Shown one piece after another: positions 47,170-58,043 of a stretch of 64,000 nt of DNA. This DNA is from Atrina japonica (Eukaryota; Mollusca; Bivalvia; Pterioida; Pinnidae). The DNA is taken from assembly GCA_030159075.1 (NCBI GenBank), contig BROG01000107.1, positions 248,001-312,000 of the forward strand, given 5' to 3'. A program made the position numbers and the translations under genes. A model generated the notes under the pieces. That model did not search any database, was not told the DNA's origin, and worked only from the letters and a program-made list of their open reading frames with translations. Within the stretch, counting starts at the first letter, position 1. Every line of letters starts with the position of its first letter.

Positions 47170-48150
47170 ATTTTCACTCAGTTGAGCCAAAGGCTCAGGT
47201 GAGATATTGTGATGACTGGTGTGCAATGGTACTTTTCAAATGTTTGACTTCTTCTTTGAAACCCCTGAAAGGACTTTGACAAAACTTTACAGGAAGCAAG
47301 TACTCATGGTCCTGTACCAAGTTTGGAGTTACTGTTGGCCAGATCACCTGCGGGGTGGATCTAGGGTAGGGCAGAATACATCTCACAGGGTACCCCTCTT
47401 TGAAAATCTTCCTTCAGAACCATGTCATGAATTGAAAAATGGATTGTATCTGAGTGATCTACATGGATGTATGATTCAAGTTTGTTTTATAGAATTTGAA
47501 TTTAATATTGAATTTTGTCCCTTTTTACATCTTTCAGACTGTCAATGTCATATTCCTTCATTTTTGTATGACTTCTTTGATTATCTCCTGTGTTATTCTA
47601 TATGATGCATTGATGTTATGTGTTTTATCTGTAATTAAGTGATGAAATGCTTTTGATCGAGAATTTTACCATATTTTGATTTTTTATGAATTTTGTAAGA
47701 GTTGGACGGGGCACTTTTTAACACGGTCAGCTTGTTTTAGAAAACCACTGAAGGGATTTTGATGAAATTTTACAGGAAGCAAGTACTCAAGGTCCTCTAT
47801 TAAGTTTGTGTTTTTTGGGTGGGATTAGCTTAGGGAGTAATCCAGGGTGGGGCAAAATATGCCCCAGAAGGTATCCCTCTTTGAAAATCTTCTCCAGAAC
47901 CACTGTTTGGATCCAAAAACAGATTATATATGAGTGATTTACATGGATCATCAATTTAACATTGTGTGTTTTGTAGAAATACATGTAGGATTATTGACTA
48001 ACCTGTTTTTGACATTTTTTCAGACATTGATATTTTCACTCACTTTTGTACAATATTTTTGTTTTATATCCTTCCCCATTATTCACAGTTGATGCATTCG
48101 TTTTATGTGTTTTATCTGTAATTAGGTGAAATTATTCATACTAGCAGGAC
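47170..48150 (+). repeat. dispersed 'sequence with GAGCC…GGCTCAGGTGAGATATTG' repeat, duplicated in tandem
   Basis: Two diverged ~450-bp units (about 47225-47660 and 47735-48135). Shared words: 'ttttacaggaagcaagtact', CTCTTTGAAAATCTTCYYYAGAAC, 'gagtgatctacatggat', 'catgatgcattgatgttatg' against 'gatgcattcgttttatgtgt', and TTTTATCTGTAATTA. It begins at a hairpin-like TGAGCCAAAGGCTCAGG. It is related in style to the repeats at 61050 and 62575. The 128-residue frame at 47219 lies inside and is not a gene. Confidence 0.7.
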
Positions 48151-49059
48151 TATTAAACTAGATGGATATCATAATTTTGATCATCAAAGGGATCTACACG
48201 CTACAAAACAATCTGACACATTTGACATTTAAAGTATTGATTTTTTAGCTAGCAGGAATGACAGTACAGATCTAGAGAGCTAATGCTATACCCCCGGCAT
48301 CATTGTCGTCGTTGTTGTTTTTGTTGTGTGGCATGCGTAGACAAACTTTAACCTGGCCTAGGGACAGAACTTTGATATTTCACATATATATGTAGATTCC
48401 TTATGACCAGAGCTTTCATTGGTTGCCTTGACTATTGACCTAGTAACCTTGACCTTGGACTACTTTTCAAAAACTTTAACCTTACCTGAAGAAATATTTA
48501 TTTACCTTGACCTTAAAACCTGACAGCTATGGTTCAAATACCCAGTTTGAAAATTTACACCCATTTCCGGCGAACTTTGTTTTCTCCTGACAACTCTTGT
48601 TGTTGAGGGAGATAACTCCCTGTATACCGGTAACAATTGTAGTTTGCAGAATTGTATAGTTACCATCATGTTGGAATAGACCTACATGTATGTCAGTTGT
48701 AGCCAGTATCTGGTAAAATATCAACCTTTTCATGAACTACATTTCTTTTATCCATTGCACTTTTACAAGACAAATGGATTTTGTATTGATATCTTATTAT
48801 TGTAATTACAATAAGTGCAATTGGAATTTGGAACATCATTTTTGATCATTTGAGATTTGATTAATTAAGAGGCTTGGGGCCCGTTTTACGAAAGGTCGTA
48901 AGTCCTAAATCCTAACTTTTAGTCCTAACTACCATTGCAATGCATCGCATCAGTACGTGGTGAAGTTTTCTAAGTTCTAAATCTCATTTTTGGATAAGCA
49001 GGAATTAAATTTCCACCCATGGATGTCAATGGGTATCAGAAAAGATAGTACATGTATGA
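48151..49059. other. intron 2, repeat-derived, no exon seen
   Basis: Contains GACCTTGACC phrases (48430-48520) and a GGGGCCCGTTTTACGAAAGG word (48878) followed by 'gtcctaa' repeats. No exon. Confidence 0.5.
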
Positions 49060-49605
49060 GTTGTACATGTAGCAGTTCTGAGTTACCTATTGTACATGTA
49101 TTGCCAATGGATGGATATTATAAAACAAAGTCGAGAAACTACAGGTCTACCAAGGTAATTCGGCACATGTTCACAAACACAACGTGTCTAACGAGCTGGC
49201 CTGGTTCAGTCGGTAGTGTGCTTGACTCTTGATCATGAGTTGGAGTCCAGCCAGTGGTAGGTTGGATTCCTGTCCTTCCGATATGAGACAGTAAAAACTG
49301 AGGTTCCATGTCACAGTACATGTAGGTGTCGACACATTAAGGACACTCACTGCTCAATGGCCGTAACTGCCGAGCATAGGCCAAACTTTGAAGCCCTTCA
49401 CTGGCATTGGTGACGTCTCCATATGAGTGAAAGATTTTTGAGTGGGACATTAAACAACAATAAATAAACAAAACAAACTTGACATGTATAGCAGTTCTGA
49501 GTTATCCATTGTATTGCCAATGGATGGATATTGTAAAACAAAGTCCAGAAACTACTGGTCTACTAAAGCAAATCAGCACATGTTTACAAACACGAGTCTA
49601 ACAGG
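49060..49605 (+). repeat. ~125-bp direct repeats flanking a SINE
   Basis: Copy 1 (about 49068-49192) and copy 2 (about 49486-49600) share GTAGCAGTTCTGAGTTA, 'attgccaatggatggatatt', AAAACAAAGTCGAGAAACTA (CCAGAAACTA in copy 2), 'ctggtctact' and 'ttcacaaacac…gtctaac'. The SINE begins immediately after the final GTCTAAC of copy 1, exactly where copy 2 also ends. Confidence 0.85.
49193..49477 (+). mobile_element. tRNA-derived SINE, full length
   Basis: The head is GAGCTGGCCTGGTTCAGTCG plus GTAGTGTGCTTGACTC, a tRNA-like 5' part with an A-box-like TGGTTCAGTCGG. A B-box-like GAGTTGGAGTCC follows. The body has 'cagtaaaaactgaggttcca' and 'ctcactgctcaatggccgta', and the tail is GAAAGATTTTTGAGTGGGAC, 'attaaacaacaataaataaac'. 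Plus orientation, intron 2. Confidence 0.92.
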
Positions 49606-52216
49606 GGTGACAAGCCACTTGTCAACACCAAAAAACATATTAAAGCTTTAATAATGCATGGAATCCATGCAAGGCAATATGTTTTACCAGTACAACCTAT
49701 TTTTGGAAACTAGACCGTATTGTTTTGGTTTCTGACAGAATCACGATGTGCCACATTACCTCGATAGACCTATACTGTGAGTGTTGTTGTGGATCTATGC
49801 ATTGTCGCTCCTGTACTCTATAAATCTAAATCTGGTAGATTATTGGCCACAGATGCTAATCCACCTACATGTAAATTTGCTGGATGGTTAGATTTTCTAG
49901 GCTGCGATCATAAATTTACACCAACCATGCTGATTCGTAAGGATGAAATCATATTGATGTTTCTTGCTATTATGGAAATGAACACATACTTCTTGTTTTC
50001 ATGGAAATGGACACATATATGTACATGTACCAGTATTCACACTTTTCTCTCATTGGTACAGGCCAACAGGCTTTGCAATTTTTCCAAGTACTCAACATCA
50101 TTATAGCCATTCAGGCCTTCAAGTAATACAAAATGGTGTCACTGAGATTGGCACACACTTTCATGTCATATTTCCAGGTGGATGTAGTGATGTACTTACT
50201 ATATATAGCTGTAAATGTATTTTCACACAGGCACATACATTTTTATTCCTGGCATATAAATTTTGAGCCGTGGTAAAATTGATATGAAAATCTTATTTAC
50301 TTTAATCAATATCAGTAAGGGGAAGTGTACACATAGACATTTTCACTTATTTTTCAGATATTTTCTTCAGAAATCTTACTTGAGATATTAAATAATATTG
50401 ATTATTTTGTATATATACAAATCATTTTAAAAGTCGGTAAACAACAAACAAACAATTATATTTTCAGTCAGGCCTAAGTCTGTGTGCACAAGTGTATTTT
50501 ACCTCGACTGTTTACTTGTACATGTAGTGTTAAAGCATCAGAAGGATCGTACAACCTATTACATGTAGATGTAGGAAGTTTGGATACATTGTGCAGTGCA
50601 GTGTTTAGTTTGGCAACACTATTTACATTTACTTACATGTTCTATAACTTGTGGAGACTTTGAGATTAGCACCTGTTTAATTCTAGGTTATTCTAAAACC
50701 AAGGTACATTTAATGGGGATTACTTATGCAGTAGATCTAGTTTCCCTCTGTTTAGATAAGGAATATGATTTCTCAATGAACGGGAAAAAATCAAAATCCT
50801 TTGCGGTTATGCATAAATGACCAAGTTGAATTGGTCAAAAGTAAATGTTTTAGTGGTTTCATTTAGAATTTAAATAGCTATCATTTCCTCTGTTAAGTCA
50901 AGCTTTTTGTACCTGTTGAATGTCGTGCCTCAGAGGAGATATTACCTTATATTACGAGGTGAAGTTAATTACAATGTAAATAATACCTACCAGACAGGTG
51001 TGTAAGCTTGTCAATTTCACTGCAGGTGAGATGATCTTAGTGTTTCCTGACAAACAGGATAAAATTGTTATTATTTAACATCATCAAGGTGAATTATAAA
51101 ATATCCAAGTGGTAATTTACTTTATAATAAGCATTTAATACACGTATCATTTCATTGTTTTTTGTTGTTTTTTATTAACACTTCCACGATGAATAGATGC
51201 ATGCAAACAAAACATAATAAATAAAGATAGAGGAAATTTTTTTTAAAAAAGTGAAAACAAAAAAAAATTATTTTCCAAAATTTGCCAGAAAATGAGACCA
51301 TAACCTTACTTCATGTTTTAAAAATGACAAAGAACTTTTGTGTAAGTCTTGTAACATGGAATAAAAAATTACTTGACAAAAGAACAAAACAATAGGCCTT
51401 TTGCTTGAAGTGGAAAGCTTTGATAATCGATCTCTATGTTAAGTCTCGCTGCATGTATACATGTATCCCGTATATAGAATAACCAAGATCTTGGTACGTG
51501 GTGTGAATGACCGTTGAACAACAGACAATTATAATTAAATGTACGCAAAAGACATGTCTGTTGGCACATGTCTGTATCAATGTCCAATTATGTCAGCAAG
51601 CCAAAAATAATTGCAAGATGGCCACTGTGTTTTAGCATCCCTTTTTTAATTGGTTTTTCCGGTGGTTGTTGCTACGATTGTTGATGTTTATTAACAAGCC
51701 CCAATTTTATTTGATATATTTGTTTCTTAGTGCAGATTCATGTTTTCTGTCTATTAAATCTGCAGGTGGTTCTTATTGAAGTGTGGTCGCTTTATTAATG
51801 TTACACTTGATAAGATCAATGTGGTTATATAAGGACATGTCTTGTAGGTTTTGTTATTGGAAAATAAAACACAGGATCCTGAAGTGAAGGTGGTCAGGAT
51901 CAAGTCTGCAATAGATTAAGATATGCACTCCACCACAGTAGGGTCACGTTTAAGTGCTGAAAAAAGGAGTTTATCAGCATTAGAGTTTAATTTTTCAGAA
52001 CACATGGTGCTGTGTTTTTTATGACATTTTTTAAGAGTTTATCAGTATGAATCTTCTTGGTACAGATACCATCATCCACTGAACTAGACACAGAATTTTA
52101 TAACAACAGGAATGTGGATCAACTTTTTTGGCCAGGAGCCTATAGGGCCCCTAAAACTGAAGAAAAAAAAATAAATAAAAGAAATCTTGAGGGCCCAATA
52201 ATAACAAGTGTAATTC
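49606..52216. other. intron 2, no exon seen
   Basis: AT-rich with ACATGTA words. A 109-residue frame at 49777-50106 lacks splice sites in suitable places and any recognised motif. Confidence 0.5.
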
Positions 52217-52405
52217 TTAAAGAGAACATTAGTTGTGTTTACCAAAAGAATAAAATTTCGATTTTTTTTGTACTTTTACTACTTGTACTTGATGTACAAT
52301 AACAAATAAGAGCTATACACAGGCATATAAAATCTTATATTCCTATATATTTTGTGAAAATAAGGTGGCATTCATATAGAAATAGGAAGGTTGAGTAAAT
52401 CAAAC
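52217..52405 (+). mobile_element. MITE family T, left half only
   Basis: TTAA at 52217-52220, then AGAGAACATTAGTTGTGTTT and the family words AGAGCTATACACAGGCATAT and 'cttatattcctatatatttt'. It is lost after about 52405, where other copies have 'gaaaaagtgccaaacct'. Confidence 0.75.
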
Positions 52406-52751
52406 CTTGATCCTGAGTCGTATCTTCTAGGTCAAGGTCACAGTGCACTTATAATTATGGTTATTGAACTACATTTGTAGTTTATGTGTAGTTAGAAATA
52501 TTGTGTAAATATGGTGACTTTGAGTCCTGATGTACATTTATTTCAGGAATATTAATCAAGATAAACATTACTTCATTAAAAAAACCAAAAAACATGTAGG
52601 TGATCAAGGACTCCAGTGACAAATTATACCCATTTGACCTTTGTTTATGTTGATATAATATTGGGTAAAGTAGTTCATACATCATTTTGACCATCTATAA
52701 GTTTTATTTGGATTGTAAACATATTCAGTCATTTCCGTTTGTTAATTTCAG

Positions 52752-52840
52752 TTTCCATGTGGCGTGTGCCTCAGGTCAGATTAAGATTGTGGATCAGCTG
52801 TTACAGTATGGAGCAGAACCTAATGTTTTAACTATACAAG
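52752..52840 (+). CDS. RAI14/UACA-like: ankyrin-repeat protein (ankycorbin/UACA family), coding exon 3
   Basis: Acceptor GTTAATTTCAG at 52751; 89 bases; donor ATACAAG|GTAAAC at 52840/52841, phase 1. With the GT carried from exon 2 it reads V-FHVACASGQIKIVDQLLQYG then AEPNVLTIQG. That is ankyrin repeat 2: (F/A)H.A…G.…V..LL..GA.PN. The vertebrate homologue has FHLAA.KG at the same place. The ankyrin signature TPLH is replaced by CVFH, as in the family. The wider open frame around it is not exon. Confidence 0.92.
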
Positions 52841-52854
52841 GTAAACTAAACATT

Positions 52855-53075
52855 CAAAACATTGACCCCTGTATCCACCTTTGGACTCCCCCATTTCAAA
52901 GAATGGTAAAGTCCACTGTCATAATTTAGGAGTGTTATTATTTAGGATCTAATTCTACAACATTTCACATGTAATTATGATGTAATATTAACCAGTTCAC
53001 TCCTGAATTTTGACAGTGGACCATACCATCTATCCATTTGGGGGAGTCCTAATGTGGCCATTGAGGTTGGTGAAA
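52855..53075. mobile_element. MITE family F, diverged copy
   Basis: Starting just 15 bases inside intron 3: 'acattgacccctgtatccac', CATTTCAAAGAATGGTAAAG, 'gtccactgtcataattta', then the inverse CTGAATTTTGACAGTGGACC and 'tatccatttgggggagtcct'. The terminal TTAA is not preserved. Confidence 0.75.
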
Positions 53076-53205
53076 TCAATATTTTTAACTGTAGAAGCTA
53101 TATTTTTGTGAGTGTCATTTAATCACACACACTCCAGGGGCTGTGCTGGCTGAAAAAAAAAACAATTGTAGTTAGAAAAATTTTCAAGTGTCAAAGTCTG
53201 TCGCC

Positions 53206-53525
53206 AATTTAAAGGGGCATTAACTGTGTTTACGAAAAAAAAAATGATTTCGATTTTTTTCTTATTTTATTACTTGTACTTGATATACAAATAAGAGCTA
53301 TACACAGGCATCAAAAATCTTATATTCCTATATATTTTTGACGATAAAGTCAGGTCCAGTGTGGTATGCATATATAAATAGTAAGGTTGAGTTAATCAAT
53401 TGCAATTGAAAAAGTGCCAAACCTGTGTTTCTCAAGAAATTTTCACAAAATATATATAAATTTTAAGAATGTTTATGCCTGTGTATATCTCCTTTTAGTT
53501 ATATTATTATATACCAATCTAATGA
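53206..53525 (+). mobile_element. MITE family T, nearly full
   Basis: TTTAAAGGGGCATTAACTGT at the left, then 'agagctatacacaggcatca', 'cttatattcctatatatttt', 'ggttgagttaatcaattgca', 'gaaaaagtgccaaacctgtg' and 'tatatctccttttagttat'. The right terminus has been lost near 53525. Confidence 0.8.
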
Positions 53526-54600
53526 CATTAATAGATAATCTGACAGGGTTTTTAATTCCTGATAATAATTTGGAACATGTTATTGACTTGTGTAACCTAA
53601 CTGACTTAAAACCTTCAAAACAATGGAGGCACCAGAATTATTACAAACAGCTATTTCTGACCCCTGTCGAAATAAAAATTTGCTGTTCTCAACTCACACA
53701 TGAAATTTTCCCTAGACATGAACACACACATTGCCTTGGTGATGTTCCGGAACTTAATTGTATATATGACATTCGTATGTTGAATTTGTTTCAAATTTTA
53801 TTTGAATTTTTGTGTCGCAAATGTCAAAATGTGGATTGGATTGCAAATAATCAGAAAAGTTTGTGAATTCTTTTTTTTTTATTTGTTTGTTTTGTTTTGT
53901 TTGATTTTGTTTGTTTATTAGTTTACCTGGTGAAATTTGGGAGGGATGAAGTTCTCATGGTCCCCAAGTGTTGTTGTTTTTGACCAAGTGTGCCCAGGGT
54001 TTGATCCAGACTTGACAACATATAGCTCACAAAGGGGCCTCTTCTTTGGCGTACTCTTTCTTTAGACCCAATAATCACAACAAACTGAATAGATTACCGT
54101 AGATTGATTTTTCAGATTTCTTGTGCGTTTAATTAAGCCTGCAAATTTTTCAATGATTTTCTTGGTCTTCTTTTCACATTTGTTAATGGTTCTCAGGTGA
54201 TCGATTTATGCCCACTTGGCCCCCTTGTTTGACCTCGCCGGGACAAAATGCCCTTTTGAAATATAATTAGCAGAACTTTTATATTTCACAAGTGAAATCC
54301 TATTGATCAGCCCTTTTAAGATGGTACAATGTACCATGACCTTTGACCTCATGACCTAGATGATGACATTTGAATTTTAGACTTTCATGAATTTCGGTCT
54401 TAAGACAACTTTGGGGATTTTTTTTATTATTCATTTTTCATTGTTTACCCTTATTTGGGGTTTCTTGTTGTTAACAGATTTTTGTTTTTAAGATTATCCT
54501 TGTTTTAGTATCATAAACTCCCAGTAAGATGAACACAAGTATACATTGTACTTTATAAGTCTTTCAAGTTATTTAGTTATTTGTTGAATTAGATGTTGGT
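53526..54600. other. intron 3; unexplained open frame 53526-53866
   Basis: The second half of a 150-residue plus-strand frame lies outside the MITE. It includes TLIDNLTGFLIPDNNLEHVI and several Cys/His residues. I do not recognise it and there is no good acceptor or donor. GACCTTTGACC phrases follow at 54340. Confidence 0.4.
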
Positions 54601-54879
54601 AAAAATATTCTTTGGAGCCGATCTGGCTCAGTCGGTAGCACGCTCGACTCTTGATCATGAGGTTGTGAGTGTGAGTCCAGCCAGCGGCAGGTTGGTTTCC
54701 TGTCCTTCGGATGAGACAGTAAAAACCGAGGTCTCATGTTACAGTAGGTGTCGGCACGTTAAAGAACCCTCACTGCTCAATGGCCGCAAGTGCCAACAAT
54801 TGGTGACGTCTCCATGTGAGTGAAAGATTCTTGAGTGGGACGTTAAACAACAATAAACAAAACAAACAAAAATATTCTT
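54601..54879 (+). mobile_element. tRNA-derived SINE with intact target duplication
   Basis: The element is 54613-54867, flanked by identical 12-bp AAAAATATTCTT at 54601-54612 and 54868-54879. The head GATCTGGCTCAGTCGGTAGC is clearly tRNA-like. The body has GAGACAGTAAAAACCGAGGT, 'cacgttaaagaaccctcact' and GAAAGATTCTTGAGTGGGAC; the tail is 'gttaaacaacaataaacaaaac'. About 30 bases are deleted in the body (the GAGCATAGGCCAAA…CCCTTC segment). The perfect duplication marks this as the youngest SINE here. Confidence 0.96.
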
Positions 54880-56264
54880 AGTTTAAACTTAATTTCATTG
54901 AATAATAATCATTTAATGTAACAACTTGGTCACCATTTTGCTTTTGTTCATTTGTTTTTTAATGGACCCCCCCCCCCCTACCTCTATTCACACAAAGTTT
55001 GTCTTTAAAATTACACATTCCACATTTGACACAGTTTGAACCATTACTAATCCTGTGTACTACATACATGTATATCAGTTGTGTACTGTAAGAGTTGTCT
55101 CCTCCTTTATGCAACAACGAAATTTTTTTTTATGGGATGTTAATACACCAGTGGTTTTGTAATTTACAGCAATCATAAGATTGCTTTTAGAAATCTATTT
55201 TGCTGGGTTTATTTTTATAGCCATTCATATGATACTATTAAATATGTAAAGAATGACTTAGGAACTTTATATATCGGTAATATTCTGTTAGTGTACAGCC
55301 ACCTGTTTTAGACTAAGATGCACCGATCTATCTCGTGTAGGATTCATTTCAAATTTGATGCCAAGTTTTATGTTATGTTTGATGTGAAATATCTCGGGAA
55401 TTCATGATCACGGTATACTTATTTACAATGTGTGTCAAGTTAGAATTTACACATGAGCTTGATTTGAAAAAGGTACAAAGGTACAAAGAAAATTTGTATG
55501 CTGAAACAAATTTTGACTTTTAACACTTGTTACTGGAATCTTTGATGCCCATCATCAGTTTGAAGAAAACTGTCATTTTTAGGTGTCTTTATCGATGAAA
55601 TGTTTTAATACAATGGATGAACCTGTAGCTGGAATATTTACCTTGTTTCTGTCTTTATTAGGTGTTTACACATATAAGTGTTTTACAAAATGTCTTGACT
55701 AATCATATTTTGGCATGGTTTTGAAAGATAGTTACATGTAAAAATGAGTTACCATATCTTGGGCCATATAATGGAAACTCCACATGAAATAAAGATCAGA
55801 GAAACCAAAGCAGACTTAAGTTGAAAGATAAAGTCTGAAGAAAAAAAATTGTAGTAAACTTAAGAATTCAGATTTTCTCTCAGAATGTTGGTAAAACAAC
55901 CAAACATTTCATAAATAAAAGATAGAACTAGACAAAAAAAATTGAAGGTTTTTGATCTTATCTCAGTTTGCCATTGATGTGGATTGGTTTTATATGTCTA
56001 TTATCTGATAAGAAATATGAATGAAATGGATTGCAGGGATCTTGAAGTGATGTAACAGTCATAAGACTAGCTGATTTTTGTTTAAAGATAGGATTTTGTA
56101 ATGTATTCATGTGGGTGTGTGTACTTATGTTAATATTACATTTTTTTGCCTGCAAACACTGTACAAATCGTGAATGAAACACTGAGTGTGATGTACATGT
56201 TTGTATCAGTTAGATTGGGATGGGATTATATTGTAGTCATGGTTTTAAGATAGTGATATGCTTT
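54880..56264. other. intron 3, no exon seen
   Basis: AT-rich sequence with a C-run (54967-54976). No exon-like frame. Confidence 0.5.
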
Positions 56265-56890
56265 CAGCTTATTTTATGGTTTTCAGACTCATACTCTTTT
56301 CTGTATGGTTTTCAGAGATGCTCTGTACTGTATGGTTTCAGGCTCACACTCTTTACTGTATGGTTTTTAGACATGCTTTGTATGGTATGGTTTTCAGACT
56401 TTTGCTCTGTACTGTATGGTTTTCAGACTCTTGCTCTGTTCTGTATGGTTTTCCGATGCATACTCTTTACTATATGGTTTTCAGACTTTTGCTCTCTACT
56501 GTATGGTTTTCAGACTCTTGCTCTGTACTATATGGTTTCAGACTAATGCTCTTTACTGTATGGTTTTTAGACATGCTTTGTATGGTATAGTTTTCAGACT
56601 TTTGCTCTGTACTGTATAGTTTTCAGACTCATACTCTGTACTGTATGGTTTCAGTTTCATACTCTGTACTGTATGTTTTCAGACTCATGCTTTAATGTAT
56701 GATTTTCAGAGATGCTCTGTACATTGTACTGTATGGTTTCAGACTCATGCTCAGTACTATATGGTTTTCAGACTCATACGCTTTACTGTATGGTTTTCAG
56801 ACTCATACTCTGTACTGTTTGAGTTCAGACTCATGCTCTGTACTATATGTTTTCAGACTCGTGTTCTGTGCCGTATTGTTTCAGACACAT
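56265..56890 (+). repeat. 29-bp minisatellite with TTTTCAG motifs
   Basis: The unit is roughly CTGTATGGTTTTCAGACTCA plus TGCTCTGTA, with about 21 copies and variable length (28-33). TTTTCAG is followed by A in most units, a weak splice-acceptor resemblance. The three overlapping plus-strand frames of phenylalanine/serine/leucine repeats are translations of this array. Confidence 0.93.
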
Positions 56891-57794
56891 TATCCATAGG
56901 ACTTGTAATATAACAAAAGTTAGTATTTTTCTTGTATTGTAAATTTGATCTGGCTCAAAAAGATTTGGATACCAGACTATTAACACACTATCTTAAAGAT
57001 TATTTTAGATGGAAATATTGAATCCCATGGTTATTTTGTCAAAATAACAATCCATTTCACTATTGTCAGTGCTTTGATATATAATGCCAAGCTGACACGT
57101 ATTTTTGTATCCAATATGTTAAGTCACGTAAATAGTATGTCCTTTGATCCAATTTTATATAATATGTATCAGTTCAATTAAACTGTTCCTTTGTGGGTTT
57201 ATAGAAGGCACATTCCAACCTGTTTCTGAATCTAGAATTCATGTGTGTGAGATTCATATCATTCTTTCATTCACGATTAATCCATATCAACTTCATACAT
57301 ATCAACCTGCTATAAACCAATCACAGAAGTCATGAATAACTCAAGTTCTTATTAGCAGCGATGTATGACACTTTATTACATACATATGTAATCCTGCAGT
57401 TACAATACAGAGTTTAATACGCCCGCACAATACGTAACATCGTATTGCACTGTAGTTGGATATGGAAATTTCGCCAGAGCTACTTTTCTAAATGGCATTC
57501 ATGTCATCCAAAATATTTTATGGTGTCATTATAAGCAGAATGAATTTTAAATTTGTGTACACATAAAGATAAGGGACATGTAATAAATACAAAGCATGTT
57601 GACATGTAGCCATTTTTTTTTTTAGCTTAAAATGTAGCTTTCATGGAATTTTATCTAAGAGAAGTAAGCAATACCTTAATAAAAAGTCATACCGGTAGAA
57701 ATAAGACTTTGAAAAAAAAGTCTATCAGGTTCATCAGTTATCAAAAATACATACATGTATATTCATTGAGCCATCAGGTATAAATTTTCTGTGG
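56891..57794. other. intron 3, no exon seen
   Basis: AT-rich sequence without recognisable repeats or exons. Confidence 0.5.
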
Positions 57795-57888
57795 TTAATT
57801 CATTCACCCCTAAATGACAATATTTGGACTGGTCAAAGTCCTTGGTTTACAGAAGAGTTCATTGTTTGTCAGGGGTTGATGAGTTGAC
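57795..57888. mobile_element. MITE family F, short copy
   Basis: TTAATTCATTCACCCCTAAA at the left and TCAGGGGTTGATGAGTTGAC at the right are inverted. The centre is shortened to about 50 bases compared with the other copies. Confidence 0.65.
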
Positions 57889-58043
57889 CTTGATCACATA
57901 CAATTTCATGAACTCTTTCTATTTATGCAGATTTCTTCACATTGAAGAGTATTGATTTTTCACATTTAGGTCTTGATACATGTAGATTCTGTTCTGCTTT
58001 TAAGTTTTATACTGTTCCCAATTTTCTCTGTATTTCCTAGTAG

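Noticed and set aside
47219..47605. 128-residue plus-strand ORF
   Set aside because: Falls inside a tandemly duplicated dispersed repeat. The second copy of the same sequence is full of stops and frameshifts.
53414..53866. 150-residue plus-strand ORF in intron 3
   Set aside because: The first third is MITE family T sequence. The rest has no recognised motif and no adjacent splice sites. Kept only as an unexplained stretch.
56220..56913. Three overlapping plus-strand ORFs rich in F, S, L and Y
   Set aside because: Translated 29-bp minisatellite; each frame repeats the same unit.
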